The translations under genes were made by a program, and so were the position numbers. A stretch of DNA of 64,000 bases from Gymnothorax reevesii (Eukaryota; Chordata; Actinopteri; Anguilliformes; Muraenidae). The number at the start of each line of letters is the position of its first letter. Position 1 is the first letter of the stretch. Positions 12,201 to 20,589 of this stretch are shown piece after piece. The notes under the pieces are model-generated. The model worked only from the letters and a program-made list of their open reading frames with translations, was not told where the DNA came from and made no database searches. The stretch covers positions 116,620,219-116,684,218 of the forward strand of contig CM056577.1 of assembly GCA_029721435.1 (NCBI GenBank). Reading direction: 5' to 3'.

Positions 12201-12977
12201 GCCACTGACAGCAGACAGACCCCGGCAGAGTGCTGGCAACCAGCAGTATTGTGTTTGCACACCATTTTTTGATTTATGCATGTACGGTCTTAGCTGAGCA
12301 AATCTCTGTGCTGATTATAGTTAAGGTAACGACTTTAGTTGGGGCATCTTCCAACTTTCAGTTGCGTCCACCTTCCATCAGCTGCCACTCAAACCCCCTC
12401 TCACTTCAACAGGCACCATAGAGACACACGCATCAATGACTCACCGAACCGGATCGTGTTTGGGGACTCCTATGATCCTCAGCTCCATTCCTCCCTGGAA
12501 GGACACGTTTTCAGAACGACAGTCTGTTTAAAATGAAGAAGAACAAAAAAAAAAAACTGATCAAAACATCAGCAGAGCCTTCGATTAAAATTCACTTTCC
12601 CAAGGATGCATGCGTTCCCCTTGTAATTATAAGCAATACAAAAATGATCAAATTTATCTGCATTTCATACAATGACTCATTTCTACTAAGCACTAGGATT
12701 GAGAATTAACCAATCTTTTGGTTAATTTAATGGATTTTAACACTAAAGCCATCAATCCGGCTTCACTAGGAAGCAGCTCCAGCAGAAATCAAAGGCAAAC
12801 CAACCAAAGAGCAGGTATTTATGAAAATTTTGCCAACATCCTTTGCCATTAAATTAAAATCAAACAATATGCTTATGTTTATTGTGCCCAGTCACTGATT
12901 CTGGACACAATTTAGAAATGAGGGAGTGCAGTGGATGGCACTGTTGCTGGGGCGTAGAAATGCTCACCCTTTATCAT
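54..12977 (-). CDS. Prototype galectin gene, four exons (complete coding region)
   Basis: Four minus-strand segments join into a 135-residue protein: 12977-12968, 12523-12445, 12086-11915 and 200-54 (stop). Coding lengths are 10, 79, 172 and 147 bp with phases 1, 2 and 0 at the junctions. This is the layout I know for vertebrate galectin-1, which is also 135 residues. Every intron starts GT and ends AG with good consensus. The product has no signal peptide, as expected for galectins, which are made in the cytosol, exported by a non-classical route and bind beta-galactosides. Core residues seen: His45, Arg49, Val60, Asn62, Trp69, Glu72, Arg74; the usual Asn of HxNxR is Asp47. The last exon has the KFPNR motif. 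Introns are 444 bp, 358 bp and 11.7 kb, the last filled with transposons. It somewhat resembles eel congerins, but that is from memory. Exon 1 is the least certain part, being only three codons plus one base. Confidence 0.9.
410..1047. mobile_element. Non-autonomous DNA transposon flanked by TTAA
   Basis: Both ends carry an imperfect inverted repeat of about 25 bp whose first nine bases, GGGGTCAAG, are identical. The element is bracketed by TTAA (406-409 and 1048-1051), the duplication typical of piggyBac-like and Kolobok elements. The 638-bp interior has no long ORF, so it is a MITE-like passenger. Confidence 0.65.
1110..2130 (+). pseudogene. Ty3/gypsy retrotransposon pol remnant (RT to RNase H)
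   Basis: Broken translation in several frames shows the order expected of a gypsy polyprotein: the N-terminal RT segment ([20 protein letters not shown]), the palm region, a hallmark block around 1740-1870 ([25 protein letters not shown]) and the start of RNase H ([12 protein letters not shown], 2008-2040). At least five stops and frameshifts interrupt it. The RT metal-binding box reads YLKD instead of YLDD beside a local 11-bp duplication (1693-1714). No protease, integrase or LTR could be tied to it. Lies inside galectin intron 3. Confidence 0.8.
2690..2819 (+). pseudogene. Fragment of a teleost transposon-associated gene, first-exon type
   Basis: Open reading frame with the pattern [20 protein letters not shown] followed by a Phe/Leu-rich stretch. 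It resembles the N-terminal region (RINIG-x-AF-x-RWR...LKTDAELA-x-FLLD) of a protein family recurring in fish genomes and usually linked to transposons. It ends at a consensus donor, CAG/GTAAGA (2817-2825), so it looks like an exon. No continuing exon was found. Recognition is from memory. Confidence 0.4.
2820..3400. other. No gene recognised
   Basis: AT-rich intronic sequence between the transposon exon-like fragment and the next transposon-gene remnant. The only ORF here (2798-3010) shows no domain. Confidence 0.6.
3400..4680 (-). pseudogene. Decayed transposon-derived gene fragment
   Basis: Three broken minus-strand segments belong together by order: about 4550-4290 (a His-containing segment, then EILWALKV), 4285-4090 (HYSFKSS...[17 protein letters not shown], then FGLAPYF) and 3660-3480 ([19 protein letters not shown]). 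They recall a zinc-finger plus transposase-like protein seen in many copies in fish genomes. Stops and frameshifts separate them. I cannot name the superfamily with confidence; hAT-like is the best guess. Confidence 0.45.
4752..5278. mobile_element. MITE with TTA target duplication (Harbinger-like)
   Basis: The ends read GGCCACGTTTACACATAG and, inverted, GATCACGTTTACAAATAG. The element is flanked by TTA at 4749-4751 and 5279-5281, the 3-bp duplication expected of PIF/Harbinger. No transposase. The minus-strand ORF spanning 4817-5218 has no recognisable domain. Confidence 0.5.
5564..6360 (+). mobile_element. Internally deleted Tc1-like transposon
   Basis: The left end CTGAGCAAAAATATAAACGC is the start of a common fish Tc1 family. 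A short N-terminal transposase stretch ([20 protein letters not shown]) runs straight into the C-terminal catalytic part ([19 protein letters not shown], then [11 protein letters not shown]). The middle, with the DNA-binding region and the first catalytic Asp, is missing. The residue after SPDMSPI is a stop where the family has Glu. The right terminal repeat is not clear. Confidence 0.8.
7050..7548 (-). pseudogene. LINE C-terminal endonuclease-like remnant (R2/R4/NeSL type)
   Basis: Minus-strand translation gives [35 protein letters not shown], then VVSALG, KIELL and KAALLGTA. This order matches the C-terminal restriction-like endonuclease of site-specific-type non-LTR retrotransposons, where the usual RRPD has become RRPH. 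Several stops. No reverse transcriptase remains upstream. Confidence 0.6.
7726..8145 (+). repeat. Three tandem copies of a ~144-bp repeat
   Basis: Units begin at 7726, 7871 and 8014 (spacings 145 and 143) with TTTGYCTGAAATTT, followed by GTGGATTGCT, ACATCAAGGATG, AACAATATGGCC and CGCGATAACTCAA. The units are clearly related but diverged. A single further copy with the same flank (ending TTGCACT-x-TAGGAGTGCCT) is at 19880-20165, so this is a dispersed family that expanded here. Confidence 0.85.
8250..9130. other. No gene recognised
   Basis: Intronic (galectin intron 3). A short GC-richer patch with GTACGTGCGCGCGCTGCGG at about 9004-9022 precedes the BED fragment and may be the old promoter of that hAT-like element. 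Confidence 0.5.
9240..9405 (+). pseudogene. BED-type zinc-finger fragment (hAT/ZBED-like)
   Basis: Translation includes [20 protein letters not shown] and, five residues on, HNYLSYKH, the CxxC...HxxxxH arrangement of a BED finger as found at the N-terminus of hAT transposases and ZBED proteins. The poly-A-like run just upstream and the frame ending in unrelated sequence mark it as a fragment. Confidence 0.6.
9439..11399 (+). mobile_element. Solo LTR, family copy 1 (1961 bp, with nested transposon)
   Basis: Starts TGTTATGATTCTG and ends CTCACA; flanked by the 5-bp duplication AAACC (9434-9438 and 11400-11404). The body shares long stretches with copies at 14090, 24438, 28118 and 39547, for example the run of CTAACATTGCATAT-like sequence, the CTCTCAGCACTCGCCCTG block and TGTCTCCCCCTG. 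TG...CA ends plus a 5-bp duplication with no internal region mean a solo LTR of a retrotransposon. A 707-bp inverted-repeat element lies inside at 10375-11081. Confidence 0.85.
10375..11081. mobile_element. Inverted-repeat transposon nested in LTR copy 1
   Basis: Terminal arms 10375-10555 and 10901-11081 are 181-bp inverted copies, nearly identical, beginning CAGGCCTACCAAAGAAAACG. The flanks share GTGTTT on both sides; an 8-bp hAT-type duplication is not clean. The middle (10556-10900) has no transposase. Comparison with the other LTR copies shows the host sequence continuing across the insertion, which confirms both boundaries. The arms differ by one inverted 26-bp block (see findings). Confidence 0.85.
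11915..12086 (-). CDS. Galectin exon 3 (carbohydrate-recognition exon)
   Basis: 172 bp, the same length as the sugar-binding exon of galectin-1. Acceptor CCACTCCCAG, donor GAG/GTGAGG. Encodes residues 31-87 with the signature LHFDIRFN...IVLNS...W-x-EEQRE-x-NFPF. The sugar-contact positions are present except that the Asn of HxNxR is Asp (Asp47) and the His six residues after the Asn is not conserved (Phe53). No stop or frameshift. Confidence 0.95.
12445..12523 (-). CDS. Galectin exon 2 (first beta strands)
   Basis: A 79-bp exon bounded by the acceptor TTTAAACAG and the donor GTGAGT. It translates to residues 4-30, including the typical VSF-x-GGMEL-x-IIGVP pattern that opens the galectin sandwich. 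It enters in phase 1 and leaves in phase 2, so an Arg codon (CG+A) is completed by exon 3. Confidence 0.9.
12968..12977 (-). CDS. Galectin exon 1 (coding part, Met-Ile-Lys + 1 base)
   Basis: The minus strand reads ATG ATA AAG G followed by the donor GTGAGC. The 10-nt coding length and phase-1 exit are exactly those of galectin-1 type genes, and the joined N-terminal part before the 172-bp exon is 30 residues, again the family length. I chose this start because it is 444 bp upstream of exon 2, has a strong donor and gives the correct phase. No promoter element could be fixed upstream. Confidence 0.7.
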
Positions 12978-14089
12978 AAAAAATTGTGATAATTTAAGTT
13001 ACCATGGTACTTGTGACATTTAATTGCTTTGCAGGTTCGTGGAAGTCGATTCTCGTTTGGAGGGCAGATTTTTTTTGCAATTTCTGTCCTCATTTCAAGT
13101 CAGCCCTCAATTGCTTTGACTTACCAACAGAGAGTAGCATTTGGCTGTTCCATTATGAACATCCAAATCATCCATTTGCGGTTTTTCCTCCTGAAAGGGT
13201 TAAAAGCCTAGGGCAAATGAATAATAATATTTTTGGGGGCACTTATAGGTTTTAAGGGATTCATAGAAGTACATTTGCTTACTGCAGGTATGAGAGAGCT
13301 TTCAGTATCGAGGGTTGTTGCTTGGCTCTTGATTGCGTTTAGCGTTTGTTATTGCTCTTTGTCCATAGGTACCAGAGTTATCACAGTCTGAGGACAAAGC
13401 TTGGACTTCATAAAATCTGCCGTGAATTTCCCTTTGGGAGGTTAAGAGAACTGATGATTCAGTAATTGTAATGACATCTAACAAATGATGACCAAATAAC
13501 GCTCGCCATAAAATTCAGAAAAATCCAGAAAATTTGTCCCCAAAATCCGGGATTAATGATACCATTTACTTCAGAGATCTCTCATAAAATTGCCTGGCTG
13601 TCTGACTATAATGTACAAACCTACTTTAAAAACAATGTAAGCAAGATTACGTCTTACACCGTAAATCTGTGGCTCTTTGTTTGAACAGTCTTAATGGTCC
13701 AGAAGCCTGTGTGTCATGAACTGTTGTGAAACAGCATGTCTGCATCACTAAAAGCAACTTTCACCTTAAACAGTGACACTCGCATTCTCCGACACTTCAG
13801 GTGATGCTGATTCCTCACAGCCGTAGCAAAGACTTTGATAACCCATCACAGTAAAATAATAGATGCTGTATAAGGGCTGCTTCATAGGCCACACCCCCCA
13901 TCAAATCTACATAAACTATCCAGTCTTTATGTTTTCATTCCAATTTTTTATCCTTGCTTCTTGTTTTCCCCCTCTAGAAATTTTTCATAGAAACACTGTC
14001 CACATCTCTGAGAGAAATTATTGCAGGTTGTCTGGCTGGTAACATTCAATAATGATGGCATCTGTTTTTCAAATGATAGACTCTGATGT
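12978..14089. other. Upstream flank of the galectin gene; no gene seen
   Basis: Should hold the galectin 5' UTR and promoter (minus strand). No clear TATA box or CpG island, and no repeat recognised. Confidence 0.6.
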
Positions 14090-15431
14090 TGTTACGATAA
14101 GGGGAAAACACAGGGAACTCGAGAACAAGGGAAAGGAAACAAGGGGATGAGACGCCATGTGCAGGGAAACCAAAAATAATTTCTTAATAAACTAAAAATC
14201 TCGGAAGGGGGGGACAATAAACCGTGGCACACAGGCCAAAACAACCACCGTGGTCCAACACTGAACAGGGGAGAAACTCAGGAAACAAATCATCAAAAAC
14301 TCGGGAGGAATAAATCAAAACCAAACTCGGAACACAAGGGAGCAGACTGGGACCAAACTCGGGAACAGCAGGAGGCAACTCGGGAACAGACTGGAGGCAC
14401 TCGGGACGGAGGCTCGGGAAGACAGCAGGCGGGGGGCAGACACAGGACTCGGCGAAGGGCACAGCTGGCAGGTGGCTGACTCGGAAGGCTCAGCTGGCAG
14501 GGAGCAGGCTCGCGAACACAGCAGGCAGGGGGGCAGACTCGGACAGGGCTGGCTTGGGAACACATCAGGCGGGGGGCAGACTCGGATAGGGCTGGGTCTG
14601 GAACACATCGGGCAGGGGGCAGACTCGGATGGGGCTGGTTAGGGAACACAGCAGGCAGGGGGCAAACTCGGAATGCAGAAGGCAAATGGCATGGGCAAAG
14701 GGAGGGCGATGGGGAACAGAGGGAACGTGATGCGAAATCAGATCTGAAGGTGCACTGCTGTGCAGGAACATTTATAGGGCAGGGGCACGGACAAACACAG
14801 GTACTGAAAATAATATAATTAACTTTTTTAATTCATTTAAGGGGTGGAACATGAGGAAAACCTAATTACAAGAAACAGAAAACATTACCACACAGACGAG
14901 GATCACAAGACACTCCCAAAGATGGGAAAAATAAACTGAATTAAAGACTCCTAAGTGCATAGAATGTGAAGCAGGACAGGTAAGATAAATGCAGAGAATC
15001 TGCAGGAAAAAAACAGTAAAGCAAGTTAAACGAAAGCAAGAGGCATTAGACTAGAACAGGGCAAATGCGGAGAGGTCGTTTGTCAATTAGTAAGTGCAGC
15101 TGTACAATCCCGGTACGTCCCGGTTAGTACGGGTTAGTAATATAGAAAAGCAAGGGGAAATTAGCAAACGAGAACGGAAGGGAGGCTGAAACCCAGAATC
15201 CATTAAATCACCCGCAATAATGTCACAATCAATTAAGACAAAAACTGCAACAAACTGATGACGCGACCGGGGAGAAAGCAAAGACCGTACATGGGTAAGA
15301 CGTGGACTGGAATAACACAGGAGAGATACGAAATGTGAAACACTAAGACATCAGACTCAAAACGGACATCACAGATATAATAAAAACCTAAAATAGACTA
15401 ACCAAAACACACAGACCCACAGAACACAACA
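14090..15431 (-). mobile_element. Solo LTR, family copy 2 (1342 bp)
   Basis: On the minus strand it starts TGTTGTGTTCTGTGGG and ends ATCGTAACA; both sides carry GATGT (14085-14089 and 15432-15436). It contains a degenerate ~45-50-bp minisatellite (about 14350-14690: ...GGCAGACTCGGA-x-GGGGCTGG...). The long overlapping ORFs in this stretch come from the minisatellite and are not genes. Confidence 0.92.
14350..14690 (-). repeat. Minisatellite inside LTR copy 2
   Basis: Irregular units of about 45-50 bp built on GGGGGCAGACTCGG and GGGAACACAGCAGGC. The unit differs from the 27-bp array in copy 3, although both sit in the same part of the LTR. Confidence 0.75.
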
Positions 15432-15524
15432 GATGTACTGTATGGGGAAATCATTCAACAATTTAAGAATAACGTTTTCAATTTAAAATTACAACGAAAT
15501 TTGGAGATTTTATCCCCAATGATA

Positions 15525-17945
15525 CAAACCCAAATTCCAATAAAGTTGGGTCATTGTGTAAAATGCGAATTAAAACAGAAGGTAACGCTTCCTTTTACGG
15601 TACGGTAATTACATGGTATTTACATAATAATTACCAGGTAAGTACCTTGTAATAAGGAGTAGTTACGGTAAAATTACCTTGTAATTACAAGGTAACTATA
15701 TTATTAATTACCTAGTTCTTTTAGAGTAATTACCAAGCCAATTCCAGGCAAATACCAAATAACTACCTGGTAATAAGTATTAATTACTGGGTAATTATAG
15801 TATAATTATACACTAACTGTTTCCTGTTTCCATGCTATTACCTGGTAATCTGTTTCCATGTTATTACCTGGTAATTACTTAGTTTCCTTGTTACGGGCTA
15901 AATACTATCACCCCAGACACTTGGACCAAAAATGCCGCAAAACCGACCAGTGTCAATGATAGAGTGTCTGTGAGTCTGATTCTTCCCCTGAACAGCACAC
16001 TGTATCTGTCAGGACATAAGAGTTCCCATCAAAAACCACCATCACCAGCCATCAAATTACATTTTGATGAATGCATTATTATTACACTTCCTCACTCAAA
16101 ACACCTCGCTGTGACACGTGCAAAAACAAGAGAGCTGCCAAAGATAAACGTTTTAATCCAATGGATTTCAAATTCTTATAAAACAATTTCCAGAACAGTG
16201 CAAATTCTTAACAGAATAGACTTCTTAACATCAGAATAGACTTCTTTTTCAAAAAATAAAATAAAAATAACAGTGATAAATAATGTGATAAATAACTATA
16301 AATAATAATTACTGAGTAAATAGTCCCAGTCTTAAGAATTCACATCATCATGTGTTTTCTGCAGACCGGTCTGGCCGCAAGAACTGGGTGGGCATTCCAC
16401 TTTTTGATCTCTGAAAAGTGAAAACACCCACCTAGTGCAAGCACCCACATGGGCCAGACCGGTCTGCAGAAAACACACGATGCTGTGTATTCCCAAGACT
16501 GGGACTGTTTACTTAGAAATTATTATTTATAGTTATTTATATATGGGAACTCTTATGTCCTGACAGATACAGTGTGCTGTTCAGGGGAAGAATCAGACTC
16601 ACAGACACTGTATCATAGACACTGGCCGGTTTTGCGGCATTTTTGGTCCAAGTGTCTGGGGTAATGTGATAGTTTCCTAGTTACGAGCAAAATACTGAGT
16701 AATTACCAGGTAATAACATGGAAACAGACCTCACTTCCTTTTACAGCACAGTTGCACTTTGATAATTATGTAATTTCCAGGTAGATATTTCTCTATTCAC
16801 TTGGTAACAAATGAGTAATTACCAGGTAATAACATGGAAACAGATTACCAGGTAATAGCATGGAAACAGGAAACAGTTAGTATATAATTGCATTATAATT
16901 ACCCAGTAATTCATACTTATTACCAGGTAGTTATTTGGTATTTGGCAGGAATTGGCTTGGTAATTACTCTAAAAGTACTAGGTAATTAGTAATATAGTTA
17001 CCTTGTAATTACATGGTAATTTTACAGTAACTACTCCTTATTACATGGTTACTTTTTTTGAAATATTCACTCATTTTGAATTTGATGCCTGCAACATATT
17101 CCAAAAAAGCTGGGACAGAGGCATGTTTACCATTGTGTTACATCACCTTTCCTTATAACGACAATCAATAAGCGTTTGGGAAATGAGGATAGCAACTGTA
17201 GAAACTTTGTAGGTGGAAATCGTGTTGTTGATATGTGGTTTTCGCTTTGCATGGTAGAGTTGTAACTTGCACTTGAACATGTAGCGACGAACAGTGTAAA
17301 CTAACAATGATTTTCCACAGAGTTCCTGAGCCCACATGGTAATATCCTTTACAGAATGATGTCAGTTTTTAATGCAGTGCCACCTGAGGAACCGACGGTC
17401 ACGGGCATTCAATGTTGGTTTTCGGCCTTGCTGCTTGCGTGTAGAGATTTCTGAAAGGATTTTCTGAATCCTTTCATGATATTATGGACTGTAAATTTTG
17501 AAATCCCTAAATTCATTGCAATTGCTCGTTGAGAAATGTCCTAAAACTGTTGGACTATTTGCTCACGCAGTGGTTCACAAAGTGGTGGAACTTGCCCCAT
17601 TCTTGCTTGTGAATGACTGAGTTTTTTTCTGGATGCTCCTTTAATACCTAATCAAGAAAATTACCTGTTTCCAATATTCTGTTCACCTGTGGAATGTTGA
17701 AAACAGGTTTTTTTTTTAGCATTCCACAACTTTCGCAGTCCTTGTTGCCCCTGTCCGTGCTTTTTTTGGAATGTGCTGCAGGCATCAAATTCAAAATCAG
17801 TGAATGTTTCCAAAAAACAATAAAGTTCATCAGCTTGAACAAGAAATATTTTGTCTTTGTAGTGTCCTGAATTGAATGTAGGTCAAAAAGGATTTGCAAA
17901 TCAATTTACTGATTTTATTCATGTTTTTACACAACGTCCCGAGTG
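15525..17945 (-). mobile_element. Tc1-like transposon, internally deleted, split by a foldback element
   Basis: The left end starts after TA (15523-15524) with CAAACCCAAATTCC; the right end fades out near 17945. Minus-strand transposase pieces include an N-terminal helix-turn-helix part (EPLREQIVQQF, ISQRAIAMNLGIS) and then TYQQH joined to the last residues of the protein, so most of the DDE domain is gone. It is the same family as the element at 20590. A 1.47-kb foldback element occupies 15581-17052. Confidence 0.75.
15581..17052. mobile_element. Large foldback (palindromic) DNA element
   Basis: Two long arms, about 15640-16400 and 16430-17052, are inverted copies. They are rich in the motif GGTAATTACC and share blocks such as AGACACTTGGACC and CAGACCGGTCTG. 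The left arm has a 250-bp extra block (16033-16280). The outermost ~60 bp of the left arm (15581-15640) has no partner on the right, so the right end was lost. No transposase. Superfamily unknown. Confidence 0.8.
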
Positions 17946-18800
17946 GCAGCACTCCACGGGAAACGAACAGTATTCTCTGGTGAAAGTTACTGCATGGACT
18001 CAGGAACACTTCTGTAAACCATTGTCGGTAAGAACAGTTTGTCAAAATCTGTCATGCAGAGATTAAGCCAAATATAAACAAAATCCAGAATCACTGCCTT
18101 CTGCTCTGGGCCTGACCTCATGCAAAATTAACTGAGGCAAAGTGGAAAACTACCCTGTGGTTTGACTAATCGAAACGTGAATTTTTTTTGGAAATTATGG
18201 ATGCCTCCTCCTCCGGGCTATAGAGGAAAGGGTCCATCTGGCCAATTATCAACAAACAATTCAAAAACCAGCATCCATGATAGTAGGGGGCTGCATTAGT
18301 ACACATGGCATGGGTAACTTGTGCATCCGTGAAGATACCATTTATGGCAAATGATATATCGAGGGATGACCGCAATAAACAGTTATGTCCAGATGTTTTA
18401 TGTTGGACATAACTGTTTATTGCAGTCAGCCCTCAATATACGGTTTCGGTGCAATTTTTACAGCCATCCCGATACCTTTTTTAAGGTAAGGCCTAACTCA
18501 TTTCACCAACACCATGCCAAACTCCGTGTTCTGCACGTGTTACAATAACATGACTCTGTGGTAAAAGATTCTGGGTGCTAAAGTAGTCCGCCTGCAGTCC
18601 AGACCTGCCACCCACTGACAATATTTGGCACATTATAAAGCTAATATGACAAAGGAAGCTGCAAAGTATTGAGCCGCTGAAATCCTACATAAAGCAAGAA
18701 TATAAAATCATTTTGCTTTCAAACCTACAGCAGTTGGTATCCTTCATTCCCAAATGGTTACAGAGTGTTAACTGAACATGATGTGACAAAGTTAGCAATG
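17946..18800 (+). pseudogene. Tc1-like transposase remnant
   Basis: Plus-strand pieces: WTQEHFCKPLSVRTV, then KPASMIVGGCISTHGMGNLC, then HAKLRVLHV near a degraded SPDLxPIE region, then a tail resembling the end of the transposase at 20590. Many stops. A hairpin MITE interrupts it at 18357-18438. Confidence 0.75.
18357..18438. mobile_element. 82-bp hairpin MITE, copy 1
   Basis: A near-perfect palindrome starting TATCGAGGG and ending CCCTCAATA, with arms of about 33 bp including GCAATAAACAGTTATGTCC. It lies inside a Tc1 remnant. The same 82-bp structure recurs at 52113-52194. TA-rich flanks suggest mariner-type insertion. Confidence 0.85.
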
Positions 18801-18934
18801 CAACCCCCCCTCTTTTTCCTCACGAGGGTTCAGTTTATTTGAATGAATAATTGTTTTCATTTTTAGATAACAAAATGGATTTTAGCCATTTTGACTTCCT
18901 CTACAGAGGCCAAGAGCATGTACAAATACCACAG

Positions 18935-19310
18935 GAATATTTATTTATTTATTCAATTCGACACCATACAGGCACAATGTGCCCAGTCTAGTGGGTCCAT
19001 AACAAAAGCAAAAAGTAATAGTAATAAAATATAAATATTAATTGTTGCAAGAAAGATGAAAACAATGTTGAAAAACACAATTAAAACTACAGCATAGAAC
19101 AAGAAATAAATTGATGGAAATTGATGCCTATTGAGATTTCCAAATAATACTTTTCAGTGGGGAATTTCATAAACAAACTCAAGTTTATAACATTGTTATA
19201 AACCAGTGTTTGCACAAAGAGCACAATGCAGCACGGCAAAATTTTAAAAAATTTAATTAAAATATTGAATGTGTTAAATTACATAAAAAGCCAGCTCTAG
19301 TGTTACATTG
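18935..19310 (-). mobile_element. LINE 3' end fragment
   Basis: On the minus strand the sequence GGGCACATTGTGCC...GTATGGTGTCGAATTG runs into (AATA)n, a 3' end typical of fish LINEs of the I/Nimb or related groups. Only the tail and 3' UTR are seen. Confidence 0.5.
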
Positions 19311-19351
19311 AAAGATGACCTGCATTTCAGAATCAATAGGGCCAAAGATTT

Positions 19352-19640
19352 ATGTTCGCCGTGGGGAAACAACGAGCAAGGGAGACTATTGGACGCCCAG
19401 GTCCAGTGGTTTGGGAAAACCTCCTCCCCTTCTTCTACCAGCCCCTAAGAGGAAGAGCTGTGCCTGATGTCCTTCTGATCCACAGTGGCAGGAATGACCT
19501 CAGGAACATCAAGCTTGTCGCAGGAATCAAGCAGGACTTGCAAGATCTCTACCTGTAGTTCCCTTGGATGATTATCCTCTCTGCCATCACCCAGCGATTC
19601 TGGTGTAGTTAATGTACGATATACAAGTACAAAATCAATC
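19352..19640 (+). pseudogene. SGNH-hydrolase-like domain fragment
   Basis: Translation contains RAVPDVLLIHSGRNDLRN, then a helix and an ILSAITQR block after a stop. This resembles the G-x-ND block of SGNH/GDSL esterases as it occurs in transposon-associated fish proteins (PDVLLIHLGGNDL). One frame holds 68 residues and then stops at 19558. No surrounding gene structure. Confidence 0.45.
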
Positions 19641-19879
19641 GCCCTGTAACATACTTGTTTGATGTTATTCTTCCCCATTTACTGCAGTCCTTCCATTAGG
19701 TTATCTGCCCATCTCCTTCTCGGCCAAACTCGAAATGTTGTCGTATTTTACCCCATATTTTCACCAAGCAGTCTTTTAAGACAACCCAGCCAGATGATTT
19801 GCCAATTTGACAAGAGTAGATGGCTCAATTCAAGCCGTGATTTCGTCTGAAACCTGTCGCTCCAATATTGTAATTCTTG

Positions 19880-20165
19880 CCTCCGCCAAAGTAAAATGGC
19901 GGGCTATGTGATGCCATTTGTTTATTTGTTTGTAAGTTTCTGAACAAGATAAATCAAAAAGTAATGAATGGAAATTTGGTGGATGGGTCACCATTACATC
20001 AGGGATGGATTAGACCCTATTGATTTTCACCGCCTTCAGTCAAACAATATGGCCATCACGGCAGCCATCTTGAAATCGTATGACATGCAATAACTGCTTC
20101 CACTCACCAAGATTTGGACTGTGCTGCCTTGGCAGAGGTTTGCACTTTAGGAGTGCCTTTAGTTG
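19880..20165 (+). repeat. Single copy of the 7.7-kb tandem-repeat family
   Basis: Shares AGACCCTATTGATTTTCACC, AACAATATGGCCATCACGGC and the closing TTGGACTGTGCTGCCTTG with the array at 7726-8145, followed by the same end block, TTTGCACT-x-TAGGAGTGCC. It carries one unit only. Confidence 0.8.
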
Positions 20166-20589
20166 AGGGACTGAATTATCTCTCGGTATGTTTCATTTTT
20201 GTCATGTTCTCGTCATTCAAATTATCTGTACCTCCTCAATCCGATTTGTGTTTCCTGCAGTTCTCGCAGCTGTTCATAAGGTTGTAAAATAATAATTGAT
20301 TTTCATAAGGATTGATTTTTTATAGAGTTATCTGCTGAAAAAGGAGACGTTGGCTCTAATGGAATCAGCCGAACCTAGGGGCTCTTCTACTGAAATTTAG
20401 TCTGCAAGCTTGCTATAAACCATTTACCATTACCATGGTTTGCAAAAACAAGCCCCAGTGATTTCAATCCTTTCTGGGAAACGCTGAAGCAATTGGCTAG
20501 CCATGTGCAAGGATCTAATGTTGACCCCCTGGGTAAGCAGAATTCATGCTTCAAAGGCAATAGTTATCCAGCTTAGTAAGTAGCAACTA

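Noticed and set aside
14184..14771. Overlapping minus-strand ORFs rich in Pro, Ser and Cys
   Set aside because: Produced by the GC-rich minisatellite in LTR copy 2; no domain or splice sites.
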